The notes below the pieces were generated by a model. The model was not told where the DNA came from and did no database searches. It saw nothing but the letters and a program-made list of their open reading frames with translations. Both the position numbers and the translations under genes were made by a program. Shown here piece after piece: positions 21,410-33,075 of a stretch of 64,000 bases of DNA. Each line of letters starts with the position of its first letter. Position 1 is the stretch's first letter. Source of the stretch: Narthecium ossifragum (taxonomy: Eukaryota; Streptophyta; Magnoliopsida; Dioscoreales; Nartheciaceae); assembly GCA_963920575.1 (NCBI GenBank), contig OY986972.1, positions 6,398,010 to 6,462,009 on the forward strand, given 5' to 3'.

Positions 21410-21797
21410 TGTGTTTGTTGCAGGTGCAGGTGGCTGCTCTGTTTCCGTGTTGCCCCCGCGGCCGTCTCGTGGCAGTGCGCCGGATCCTGACCATGTCTGA
21501 GGGTCAGGATGGTTTTGTTTGCGCCTTCGCGGAGACCCCGGTGGGTGTTGTAGTTTCTTTTTGGGGACTGTTGATCCCTTGTAGCTTGTTGTACTAAACT
21601 CTGTTTAACGCTATTAATACCGTTTTGTAATAGTTGTTAATAGATGTTGTAGTAGCTTGCTTCCGCTTGTGCCTGTTGGCAGCTGTTTCCGCCAGCTGGC
21701 CGTAGTCTCAACTGTTTCCGCCAGTTGAGGCTGTAGTTGTAGGTTTTTCCCCCTCGCGGTCCCGGCCCGGGTGCGCCCTGCGGGTCGGGGCGCGACA
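21410..21797 (+). mobile_element. LTR tail (U5-type), plus orientation
   Basis: It begins with GTTTGTTGCAGGTGCAGGTG, the conserved inner motif of the LTRs in this window, and ends GGGTCGGGGCGCGACA. The layout matches 24490-24726. The upstream part of the LTR is missing. Its end meets the start of a minus-strand LTR, so two LTR ends lie tail to tail. Confidence 0.55.
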
Positions 21798-22622
21798 CCC
21801 CCACCCAGAAAACCCATCCGGTCCGGGGCATGAGGGTCCTAAACTCTAAAATCAAACGGCAAAAGCCTCCCCTGTAAATATCACTTTAAAACATGGTGCA
21901 GAATTATAGTATTCATAATTTATTTAAACTATCCTATCATCAAATCATAATACAAATTAACTGCTACAATACTCAATAACTTTTAAATGATACAATAATG
22001 GTACAAGTCCTCTAAGTACAGCAATCTCTGATCAATTTATATCAAATTGGAATACAGATACATTTTTCCTTCAGATTATAATTTATACATTTAAAGTTGT
22101 ACATCAATTGAATAAGATAAATTGATAATATCCTCGATCTCACGCACCACCAAGGGGAGTGCCGCCTCTAAGCTCGCCGAGAGGCCGCCGGAGGTCTTCC
22201 TCGCGTGCGACGCCGTCGGACGGGGAAGGGATCGGGAACAGGGGAACGAGGAAGAGGAGAAGAAGAGAAGGGGATCGGGTAGAGGAAAAAAAAAAGAAAA
22301 GGGGAGAGAGGAAAAAGGCTATTTATACTAAAGCTGGGATTTAATCTCGACCGTCCAATTCGATCTTCCCCGATCGAGCTCCGATCTTCCGATCGGAAGC
22401 ACCCCTAAGGTTCTAATCAATCACATACATCAATTCAAAGCAGTGTATGCACTACACAGGTGTAAAACCGACCACTGGGGTGCAATTTTACCAAATTTCC
22501 CCTGGTGTCCAAAAGCAGTGATGCGATCAGCCGATCGCAAACCAAGGCCAACCGAGCCAAACCATAAGACCATATCCTCGACCCAACGCGGTCGGACCAT
22601 GTTGGTGGAACGGGTCCTCACA
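21791..22622 (-). mobile_element. Shortened Tekay-type LTR, 3' LTR of a lost element
   Basis: On the plus strand it starts CGACACCCCCACCCAGAAAA and ends CGGGTCCTCACA. A TATA motif (GTATAAATAG on the minus strand, 22319-22328) is present. The far end adjoins a typical end-of-pol stretch (CCCTTAAGGGAATTTCGTCC), so this was the 3' LTR of a minus-strand element. At 0.83 kb it lacks most of the inner 2.4-kb sequence of its relatives. Confidence 0.68.
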
Positions 22623-22770
22623 ACCTATCACCCTTAAGGGAATTTCGTCCCGAAATTCGATAATAGTAGGGTCGGAAACAACAAAGCAGAAACAAGCACA
22701 TCTGCACAAGACAAGAAAGACAGCACAGGGGAAGCAGTCGTCGAAAGCAGCCGCCAGCCACGCTTCCTAC
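22623..22770 (-). pseudogene. Residual end-of-pol segment
   Basis: The segment contains GAATTTCGTCCCGAAATTCG, which in Tekay/Del elements lies just beyond the chromodomain end of pol next to the 3' LTR (compare 29650-29700, 33076-33115 and 39125-39165). Nothing upstream of it survives. Confidence 0.6.
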
Positions 22771-24379
22771 ATATCTTCAGATTGTTCAGGATAGAATTAT
22801 TGCTGCTATTCGTGAGGAGTAGATGCCTCAGGTGCGCTCTACTGTTCGTGAGAAAGTTGGTCGTCAGCTCGGATGTTTTGGTCGTGCTTTGGCACGTATT
22901 TTTGCCTGTGGCACTAGTGCTTCTTCTTCTTCTAGACAATTGGGACCCTTTCGGCTCTCCAGTGAGGAGGATGAGTGAGCTTTTGTGTGGGTTGGATATC
23001 TTTTGAGGTTGTACTTGGGTTGTGGATGGATGGTGGATACTCTTAGTTTTCTTTACTGTGGTGACGTAGCTTTGCTCTATTGATGCTATAGTAGTGCTTT
23101 TTCTTGTTTTATGGAATGTAGTTCTTTTATATTCTATGGTTGAATGATTGTATATGATACATATTCGATAAATATAAAAGAGATTTTGGCGAAAATTTTA
23201 ATGATTTTTTCAGCCTTTTTGTACTTCTTGCTAGATTTTTCATTCTATTATATTTGATCTTTTAGAAAGGTATTCTTATGGCATGTGCTTCCTTTGAACA
23301 TCATTCACGGGCTATATATAAATATATATATATTAGGGGAATAATTTTTTTCAGCCTTTTTGCACTTCTTGCTAGATTTTTTATTATATTATATTTGATT
23401 TTTTGGAAAGGAATATGTGTGTGTGTGTCTCATGTTTTATTGTGCTTTTTATAGTTTTATTCTTTTTTGTCTTTCTAAAGAAATGTCTTTCTTAAGCATG
23501 GGTGTTTTCTTCCTGTGGGCGGTGTGGTGATTATAATTCATGCGACAATTAAGGCGAGCACGTTATTCTAGTGATTTCTACCATGTTATTTTTTTATTTA
23601 TTTTTATGACTTAGAGTAATTAGGGACAATTACATTTAAGTTGGGGGTAGATTTTAGGAATTTAATGCTTATATTTTTAGAATAAAATCTTATATATCTT
23701 TTGAAATATGTCAAAATGAAGAAATTATGATATGATTTGACAAAGATGCATGTTTTAGAAATTTATCTTATGAATTATTCTGAAACTTGTATGTCATATA
23801 GGGGATAGTAAATTTTTGCTATGCATGGTACTAATTCTATATTTCAACACTTTTATTATGATTTAAGGATGACTTGACATCTCCTAATGAACATGTTCAC
23901 TTTCACATGTTAAAGAGTTGATATTAGATTCTAAGCATGGAACTATGATAGATTTACAGTTTTATGTCATGTCACAGGAAATACATAAACACATATAATT
24001 ATCTGAATATGAAAAAAAAGAAATTTTAACTTAGTAACCGGGTAAGGTGCCTAACAAAGTGTGTTGTTCGCGTAAAACAATTGAAATTTCTGAAAAATGA
24101 CTAGTTATGGTTTGTAGCCTTTATGGTTTGAGCATTAGAGTCTGAAGTGTGTTCTACACTTAGTGCTCGAAAGCCTTCTGGTTTGGGAGTCACTGGCTTG
24201 AACCTCATTATATGGACCATGAAGAAAACTTAAGAGATCGTAACATTGCACATGTCATGAAAAAAAAGAATAAAGACATATTCTATGTGATAAGTGAAAA
24301 ATATGTGCTGGTATAGGATTGTGATCTTGAATAGTTGAAGTGTTTAGATATAATTGATTCAACGTGTGTTTGTCCCCTA
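22771..24379 (+). other. AT-rich retroelement-like DNA, unclassified
   Basis: A short frame at 22771-23004 reads VRSTVREKVGRQLGCFGRAL, then a Ser-rich stretch, after an internal stop. I do not recognise it. Further on, TTTAAGTTGGGGGTAG (near 23635) looks like a polypurine tract of a Tat/Athila-type element, followed by long AT-rich sequence. A TATATATAAATATATATA run lies near 23315. No intact gene is seen. Confidence 0.35.
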
Positions 24380-24726
24380 GAGTTGAGATGGAACATGGGG
24401 CTTTACCGTTCCCTTCCTTTCTGTGCCTCGTAGAATAGAATCTTGCTGATCTTATTACTCACTCCTATCCGGGCTGCGTTTTGTAGGTGCAGGTATCAAC
24501 TCTACTTCCGTAACACCCGCTGTACAGGCACTTGGTAGTGCATCGATGTCTGGAGGCCTTTGAGGTTACCGGGGGACTCTGCTGTACTTTTTGTAGTTTT
24601 TGTATATAGATAATCCTGCTGATAATTAGATGTTTTATCTTATTATCAATGCGTCACAGATGGATTGAGTAGATTTGGAACCCTTACGCCCCGAACGGGA
24701 TGGGTTTTCTGGATCTGGGTGTGACA
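24380..24726 (+). mobile_element. LTR tail, plus orientation
   Basis: It contains TTACTCACTCCTATCCGGGC and TTTTGTAGGTGCAGG, then ends CCCCGAACGGGATGGGTTTT and CTGGGTGTGACA. This is the 3' part of a Tekay-type LTR in plus orientation. The first part of the LTR is absent. Confidence 0.62.
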
Positions 24727-24873
24727 TCAACTCTCGATCCCTAGGTTCTACTTCGTGGCCTCTGTTCTTGGGTTGGTGGTCAGACCAGTTGCTAGGTTGT
24801 GGTTTGCCTTTTTGCTGCAACGGTTTGGCTGAGTAGTTGTTCTATCGATTTTGATTGAGTTCTTAGTTTTTCC

Positions 24874-26289
24874 TGTCACGCTGCGACCCAGAAAACCCAT
24901 CCGGTCCGGGACATGGGGGTCCTAAATCTAAAATCAAACGGCAAGAGCCTCCCCTGTATTTCTCAATTTGAACCATGTACAATTATAATCTTCACATTAA
25001 ATTAAAACGATAAATCTAATAGTTCTAAATTCAACATGAATATGAATATGTTATCACAAGATTCACTAATTAGTACATGTTCTGATAAAATACTTTTATC
25101 AATCCTCATTAAACAATTTAATACATATGATCAAATCCTCGAAAAGACAAATTATACATTTAATACAACTGCAAATGTACAACTATTAACAAAAGGGGAA
25201 ACTCCATGATCGTCAAGTACTCCTCGAAACTCCAAGTCCACGATCACCTCGAGAATGGCGCGCCAACGCCCAGAAGATCACCTGAAAGGAAAGGACTGCA
25301 TCGACCTGCATCGCCGATGCAGCCCAGGTAGGAGTGAGCAACAAAGCTCAGTAAGGTTCTACGCTATTCTACGTCACACTGAAGGGAGGAAAATAACAAT
25401 TGTGTTGTCTCTCCGCCTATGTCTAAGGAATGCCAAGAGTCCCATTATCCCTATCGATGTCCCAAGGGCTCCCGTCATGAACCTCTCTCTTGAACATGTT
25501 ACCAACATCACCCTAAGCACCAACAGGGGAACGGTACCATGCGGGATCACCCTTACCCAAGAACAAACGAGAGGAAACAAAGACTGCGGGCTCCTGTCTA
25601 GGTACCACCCTGCCCAGTCATACCATCTCTCGTGGGGATACACATGTCAGGGAACGCATCGACATCCATCCTTAGCACTTGGTCTTGGAGAAACAACACG
25701 ACCTCTAAACCTCAACAACAATATTCCAATCCGACTACCTAATAATCCTCGAATAATATCAAACATAATCATTGATGACAATCACGTCCTAATCCTCGAC
25801 TACCCCAAACCCCGGTCCTAGGGCTAGACCCGGGCTGCCCGAGAACCCCGGATCGATGATCGAATCCATCGCCTACCACCTAGCCTGATGCCTCTAATGC
25901 AAGCAAATGCATGCAATGCTCACGCACACATCTAAGAGGAATTCATACATGCAACAATATGACATCACAACATACAGGGCTAGGCATAGCCTACATCTCG
26001 CCAAGGGGTAAACATGCATAAAGCAGATAAAGGTCTAAATTACAATAATCCAATATTATAACGGCGCCCACGGGCCGTAAACAAGCAACAACACATTCAA
26101 TCGAAATTTCGGCATTACGACGACGTCCACAACCGTCAACATCAATTTCTACAACGGGGCACAACCCCGGCCAGGCAATCATCAATCAACAACAAATATA
26201 ATAAACAACATTAGGGCACAACTTCGACCCATTCCGTTATCTAAACATCCCAAGGGCATGACTCCCTTGGTTCAACCACAAAGCGGTAA
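24874..26289 (-). mobile_element. Tekay-type LTR, incomplete
   Basis: It starts TGTCACGCTGCGACCCAGAA. It holds the inner motif ending AGGTAGGAGTGAGCAACAAA (near 25328-25347) and the landmark CAAGGGCATGACTCCCTTGG (26258-26277). It is cut at 26290 by the start of another LTR. The 188-codon open frame at 25255-25821 on the plus strand lies wholly inside this LTR, opposite to its direction, and is not taken as a gene. Confidence 0.65.
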
Positions 26290-26719
26290 TGTCGCGCCCC
26301 GACCCGCGAAAGCCCAACCAGGCCAGGCGACGTGAACCGGAACCTAACAAACCGTGGAAAAAATATTGGCGAGGGTTCCCTCTAACCTATTGGTCTCCCT
26401 AGCAATCATCACAAACACCCTCAATTTAAAAAGACATAATTAAATTACAAGCCTCGAACCTCAGATTAAAAAACCCAAGTAAATTTAATATACATATTCT
26501 CGGAGAAGGGAAGATTCAAATACAACATTTATACTCCCGTAGGAGACTAACAAACCAAGGTTTCAAAATGCACTAAAAGATCACCACCTCTCAGACTCCG
26601 CCTGGCGCCGCCGCACCGCCGATCAACTGCCCGGTAGGGGCCACCAATGAGGAGCTAGCGCCTGCACCTGCACCTGCAAAACACAGCCCGGGTAGAAGTG
26701 AGCATAAAGCTCAGTAGGG
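26290..26719 (-). mobile_element. Truncated Tekay-type LTR end
   Basis: It starts TGTCGCGCCCCGACCCGCGA, as in the LTRs at 27375, 36709 and 46084. It follows those LTRs through CTCCCGTAGGAGACTAAC and the motif CCCGGGTAGAAGTGAGCATA, then stops abruptly near 26719. Unrelated AT-rich DNA follows. Confidence 0.72.
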
Positions 26720-27374
26720 TAGGCATATCAAATTTCATATCAATCGTACGGCTAGATTGAAAGATATGATTTTCCGAGTTTCGTGATATAATTGGTGTGA
26801 ATCCTGTATATTGATTATTTTAAGGGAGAAGGGTCAATAGGGGCTGAAAACAAATATGGTTTGGCAGTAAGTCTTAATTTTTTTTTGATATGGCAATAGG
26901 GGCGATGGGACGAAAATGCCCCTATAACCCCCCTAGCCCCCTCTATAATCCCCCCCAGCCCCCCCGACCAGCGAGCCCCCCAGCCCACCCGCGCCGCCGC
27001 CGGCCCCCCACAACGCCCCCCAGCTCCTAACCCTCCGGATCCCGTCGTCGTTGATCCACCTCGTCGCCGATCCAGACCTCCAGCTCGTCGCCGTCCATCA
27101 TCGATCCCCGACGCTCCGGTCACCACCTCCTTCATCACCCTCCAGATTCCGTCGCCGCCGCCCAACTCCTCACCCTCCGGATCCAGTCGCCACCGCCCAA
27201 CTCCTCACCCTCCAGATCCCATCGTCGCCGATCCAACTCGTTGTTGATCCACCTTGTCGCCGATCCAAACCTCCAGCTCGTCGCCGTCCGTCATCGATCC
27301 CCGACGCTCCCGTCGCCACCTCCTTCCTCACCCTCCGGATCCCATCACCATCGCCCAGGTCCTCCCAGGTCCTC
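26720..27374. repeat. GC-rich minisatellite, left flank of the nested block
   Basis: After AT-rich DNA with the 19-mer at 26814-26832, units of about 200 bases begin near 26950. They share CTCCGGATCCCGTCGTCG, GATCCAGACCTCCAGCTCG and CGTCATCGATCCCCGACGCTC. The same repeat resumes at 51489, which marks it as the DNA into which the whole nest was inserted. The open frames are by-products of GC-rich repetition. Confidence 0.75.
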
Positions 27375-29650
27375 TGTCGCGCCCCGACCTGCGAAAGCCC
27401 AACCGGGTCGGGCGACGCGAACCAAAACCTAACAATCCGCGGAAAAATATTGGCGAGGGTTCCCTCTAACCTATTGGTCTCCCTAACAATTCATCAAACA
27501 CCCCCAATTTAAAACAACAATTAAATAATCAAACCTCGAACCACAGATTACAAACCCAAAAGTGTTTAAAAATATACAAGTCCTCGGAGAGGAGAAGATT
27601 CGAATACAACATTACTCCCGTAGGAGACTATCTAACATAGGGTAGAAAAACTATAAAAGATCATCACCTCTCAGACTCCGCATGGCGCCGCCGCACCACC
27701 AACCAACTGCCCGGTAGGGGCCACAGAAGAAGAACTGACGCCTGCACCTACAAAACACAGCCCGGGTAGGAGTGAGCATAAAGCTCAGTAGGGTTCTACA
27801 CTACGACACACAGAAGGAAGAGGGAAACGCAACAGTGTCGCCCTCAAGTAAGACCTGGGTGTATACAGGGGTCCCATAACCCCTACCACATGTCCCTGAG
27901 GCCCACGATCATGGTCTTCCAGCCAAGCTGGTCACATGTCAGGTCACACTCAGTAGCAGGAAACAACACTGCTGACTCACAAGCAGGAACACGATATTGC
28001 AGGCGGGAAATGGCACTGCTGAGTAGGTAACTCCTTTACTCCATAGTCAACACAGTGGAACACCGGCTACACCTCAGCATCCGACTCAAGGCCGACACGA
28101 CCTCTACAATCACCAAGCAACATGTGTATCAGTCATCTAAGCATATCATCAAGTTTGACTGGACACCACAATTCGAACCGGGTCCAAACTACCCAACCCC
28201 GATGCTAGGGCTAAATCCGAGCTTCCAGCCTCGGGACGGCGACCTACAGATCGCCCACGCCCTAACCATGCAACTAATGCACAACAGAGAATGCATGCTA
28301 TGAACATACACAGATAAGAGGTAAGCATGTAACAGTATGATAAAACATCATATAAGTCGAACTGGATCGCTGCAGCGGTACTACCAACCGCTGCCAGCCG
28401 ATTTGCAACGGGTCCCGGCATTACGACGGTACCACGACCGTAAACCGCGGACTCCTGCAACGGGAAGCAACCCCGAAAACGATGATGAACAATAAAATAT
28501 AATATTATATGTTTCAAACATATATTATTATTTAAATCACCAAAATCCTCTACTTAGAGGCTAATTGAACCGTCGATCCGATGTCCAAACGATGTCGGAT
28601 TCGAGATCCAGCTTAGACTCCAGTAGATCAACATGCCAGAATCAATATATCCAAAATCCAAAAACATCCAACGGCTAGATTAATGGGAACACACTAATCC
28701 AAACCGCTAATCAAACTAACTTACCATTGCTTGCTGCAACGCAGCCCACCCGTAGGAAAATCATAACAAATCGTAGGAAACTCAGCAAATTATGAAATCA
28801 GTTAGGTTTGAGAGTAGATTTAAAGATCTACAACTCTTATGTTTATCATAACCCATAATCATGTACGTACAGGTCGAAAATCACGCCGTAAACCGGCTGT
28901 TCTTGAAGAATAGCATAAACCAGAAAAATCAGAGATTAAACATGCTTAAATCCTACTAAAATCTCCACCAAAGCTTATGAAACTTAAACAAAAAATTATA
29001 CTAAGCAAGAGGCATCCAACAACACAAAGAACAACAAGATCTACCGGCTAGATCCAAAGAAAACCCCTAAACTAACTCAGTAGGTAGAAACCTACCGGAA
29101 ACGGTAATCCTCGGATGATTCCCCGCGGTACGACCACCAAGCCGGCGTCCAAGAAAGCCAAGGATCTTCCTCTCGTTGTCATCAGTCCAACTAGCCTTCA
29201 AGCTCCCAAAAAGATGGTTGGATGAGGGAGAACGGAGGGGAAGAAGAAGACGGGAGCAAACCGGAAAAACTGGGGAAGGTTGCGGGCTATTTATAGGCTC
29301 GAGTCCGATCGATCGCTCCAGGACCGATCGATCGGACTGGGCCAGGTTAAGTCGGTTCGCGTCCTTATCTGGACACGTCGGCCACACTGACCACCGACAA
29401 AAGGCCGATCGATCGCTCCAAGGAGCGATCGATCGCACACGGGCCGCCAGCTGCCCCAAAAACGGCCTTCTGGCGCCCGAGCTTGGATCTTTCGATCCCA
29501 AGCCAGCCTAGGGTTCTAGCAAACACGTAAATCAAACATTGGAGTTGTGTGTGCACCACGATGGGGTGAAACAAATCAACAAAGCGTAATTTATCAAATT
29601 ACCCTTGTGGTCTACAACGAACCACAGGGGTAGAGGGGCAGGTCCTCACA
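27375..29650 (-). mobile_element. Element C, 3' LTR (Tekay-type, 2.28 kb)
   Basis: It starts TGTCGCGCCCCGACCTGCGA and ends GGGGCAGGTCCTCACA on the plus strand. It adjoins the end of a pol gene on its right, so it is the 3' LTR of a minus-strand element. TATA motif CTATAAATAG lies at 29287-29296 (minus). Just upstream of it in the direction of transcription are palindromic CGATCGATCG words (29300-29430). The left flank TCCTC (27370-27374) and TCCAC at 51489-51493 form a TSD with one mismatch. Confidence 0.82.
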
Positions 29651-30659
29651 TCCTATTACCCATAAAGGAAATCTCGTCCCGAGATTCGATAAGGGTAGGG
29701 CTCGGAAACAACAAAATAGCTACACTAGAAGACAAGACAAGAGGTACCTCGAGAAGAAAACAACTGCGAGAACTCCTGCCGCATGCGCGCCTCGCGCTCC
29801 CAGGTCATGTCCTCGGTCCATCTGTGCCTCCACAGAACCTTGACCAAGGGAATCGTCTTGCCCCGCAAGACCTGATCCCTCCGGTTAAGTACCCGAATCG
29901 GCTGCTCAATAAAGCTCGCGTCTGCCTCAAACTCAATGTCATCCACCTTGATGACATGAGACGGGTCTGGGTGATACTTCCTCAGCATCAACACGTGGAA
30001 AGTCGGGTGCACAGTTGACATGTGCTGAGGAAGATCCAGGTGGTAAGCTACCTTGCCGACCCTCTCTAGGATCTCAAACGGCCCGACAAACCTCGGCGCC
30101 AACTTGCCACCTCTGCCAAACCTGACAGAACCTCTGTACGGCGATGCTCGCAAGAACACTCGGTCGCCGACTGCAAACTCTAACGGTCGTCGCCTCTGAT
30201 CTGCGTAACTCTTCTGCCGGCTCTGAGCCGTCAGAAGTCTCTGCCTGATCTGCACTAACCTCTCTGACAATCGCCTGACGATGTCCGGACGAGTGAGTGA
30301 AGCCTCTCCAACCTCTGTCCAGCACATTGGGGAATGACACGGCCTACCGTACAACACCTCGAAAGGTGCTACTCCAAGACTGGACTGGTAGGTGTTGTCG
30401 TAGGCGAACTCCACCAAGGGAACGTGCTCCTCCCAGCTGCCTCCGGCGTCGAGGACACATGCTCTCAGCATGTCCTCCAAGATCTAGATCGTCCGCTCTG
30501 ACTGCCCGTCTGTCTGCGGATGGAACGCCGTACTGAAAGTCAGGAGTGTGCCAACTGTCTCCTGAAAGCCTCGCCAGAACCTGGGGTCACGGTCTGACAA
30601 TATAGAAACTAGAACTCCGTGTAGTCTGACCACCTCTCTGACGTACAAGCTGCCCAACC
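29651..30659 (-). pseudogene. Element C: integrase C-terminus and chromodomain fragment
   Basis: Read on the minus strand it runs from [16 protein letters not shown] sequence through the integrase core ([13 protein letters not shown], with the catalytic Glu) to FAVGDRVFLRASPYRG. It ends with a chromodomain-type tail (DQVLRGKTIPLVKVLWRHRW), the hallmark of Tekay/Del chromoviruses. A stop replaces a codon just after SERTI near 30484. The fragment is cut at 30659 by the start of another LTR, directly after CAACC (30655-30659). The rest of the integrase is not adjacent. Confidence 0.85.
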
Positions 30660-33075
30660 TGTCACACCCCGACCCAGAAAACCCATCCAGGACAGGGCGT
30701 GAGGGTTCCTATCTCTATTCATCTTCAATTGGCGCGATACAAAGCGGAAAAGACGGATAATTTAAACAATTGTATTCCAGAGGTGAACAGATATTCAATT
30801 GATATAACATCAAGTTGTACGGTTACAAAATTCCATTCTAATACTTCCAAGGTAAAGATATAATACATGATCCCAAAATCCTCAAATGCTTACAACATAT
30901 ATATATCAAGAAAAAGTACAACAGATAATCCTCCAGCAACCTCAAGCGCCTCTGGATGTACTCGCGCCGCCAAAGGTCGATCCTGCCGGCTTCACTGAAG
31001 AAGAACTGCCGCCTGCACCTGCAAACGCAGCCCGGGTAGGAGTGAGCAATAAGCTCAGTAGGGTTCTACTCTACGACACACTGAAAGGAGGAAAACAACA
31101 ACAGTGTTGTCTCCCAACCTAAGTCTAACGGATGCCACGGGTCAGAAAACCCATCGATGTCCCAAGGGCTCCTAACATGAACCTCTCTCTTGAACATGTT
31201 ACCAAGATCACCCTAAGCACTGACAGGGGAACAGTACCATGCAGGATCACCCTTACCTAGCAGGGATACCACTGCCTGGGGACCACGTCGGGGACACATT
31301 GATTGCATCCTTAGTACTTGGGTTTGGAAGACAACACGACCTCTAAACCTCAAACACTGATCAGAGTCAACTATCGCAAAATCCTCAACACATGAGATTC
31401 TGATCAACAATCACACCCTAAACCTGACTACCCAGCCACGGTCCTAAGGCTAGATCTGAGCTACCCGAGAGTCTCGGATCGGCGACCCAAACCATCGCCC
31501 GCCTAACCTCAAATGCTTCTAATGCATATAATGCATGAATCTATACAAACATCTAACTTAGATGTCTCTATATGCCACAGCATCAGTTATAGATTCAGCA
31601 GATATACAATAGCCCTCGACACTCGCCGGCAAGAGGCTAAGGTTCCACGATTCCTCATTAGCTAGCACTCATGGCTAGCTAATGGTTAGGCAATCAATTA
31701 AGTATTTAACTACAATCAGCAATGTATTAAATGCAAAAGAAACCATAGATTTGCCCAAAAGAAGAATTACTCGAATCGATTCTCAAACCCGATAGAAATC
31801 ATTTGAAAACCTCATAAAATCCACCTACATGCTTCCCAACATGTTTAGATGCTAATCACCAATCAAAACCATCCAAGAAATGCCAGAAAACGCCCATGGT
31901 CGATGCGACGGTCGATCCAACGGTTGACCGTGAGGCCACGGTCGATGTCACGGTCGATGCCACGGTCGACCGTGAGGCCAAAACGAGGAAAACCACATTG
32001 GTGACGGTCGATCGATCCATCGACCGTGGGGAGCCCAAAACGAGGCAGAGCCTCAAGGACGATGCGACGGTCGATCCGACGGTCGACCGTGAGGCGGGAT
32101 GAAAAAGGGAGGAAGCCCACGGTCGATCGGTCCATCGACCGTGGGAAGCCAAAATCCCGACAGAGCCTGACGGACGATGCGACGGTCGATCCGACGGTCG
32201 ACCGTCAGGCCCAGGAAGAGCGAATCAATACTTGACGGTCGATGCACCGATCGACCGTCGAGCCTTAGGCACAGTTCATCAGAACAGTGCCGGAAATCCA
32301 ATTTCTTGGATTTCAAGGATTAAATCGAGTTGGAAATCAATGAGATTTTACAAGCAAGTGTAATTCTCGATTGGGAATCCAATGGTATAAAAAAATCACA
32401 TTTTTTACGGTTAAATCTCCTATTTAGGTCCAAATGGACGAAAATCAACAAAACGGCGATAATACGGAAACCAACCGTTAAAATACCGAATTCGCAACGT
32501 AGGAATACAGGAACTGAGCTACACCACATATGCAAGGAGCTACAAAGCATTCTAACATGTATTCCTACAGCGAAAGCACATAAAACCTATCCCAGGAGAA
32601 CCTGACCGCAAGATCGGGGTAGAAACACCTACTTGAGCAAGTAGGGCAGCTCCTCCACGCGCACAGCCAGTCGAGCCGTGAAGATCCGCTCCTCGAAGTC
32701 CGCGATCCGAAGCCCTAGCACACAGCCGAAGGAGAGAGAGAAAACGACAGGAGGAGGGAAGGAGAGAGAGAGAAAGGGACAGGGCTTATATAGAAATCCG
32801 GATCTATCTCAGCCGTCCGATTCGATCTTTCCCGATCGAGCTCCGATCTTCCGATCGGACGCACCCTAGAGATCTAATCAAACACATACATCAATCCAAG
32901 GCCGTGGGTGCAACGCGGGTGTGAAACCGACCACCAGAGGGCATATTTACCAAAATGCCCCCGGGGTCCAAACCGCCACACGATCGTCCGATTGTGCCCG
33001 ACGCGGAACCAAACCAACAGGAAACCGGCTCTCGACCCACGCGGTCGAGCCAGGTCAGAGGGACGGGCCCTCACA
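30660..33075 (-). mobile_element. Element B, 3' LTR (2.4 kb, TGTCACACC type)
   Basis: It starts TGTCACACCCCGACCCAGAA and ends GACGGGCCCTCACA, next to the pol end at 33076. TATA motif CTATATAAG is on the minus strand at about 32784-32792. It contains an array of GGTCGATC/GATCGACC words at 31895-32265. It is an inverted relative of the solo LTR at 43506-45906. It differs in sequence from the LTRs of elements A and C. Confidence 0.85.

Noticed and set aside
22782..23006. Short plus-strand frame as a host exon
   Set aside because: An in-frame stop and no recognisable domain; surrounding sequence is retroelement-like.
25255..25821. 188-codon open frame on the plus strand
   Set aside because: It lies entirely inside an LTR, antisense to it, with no known domain; related LTRs do not keep the frame.
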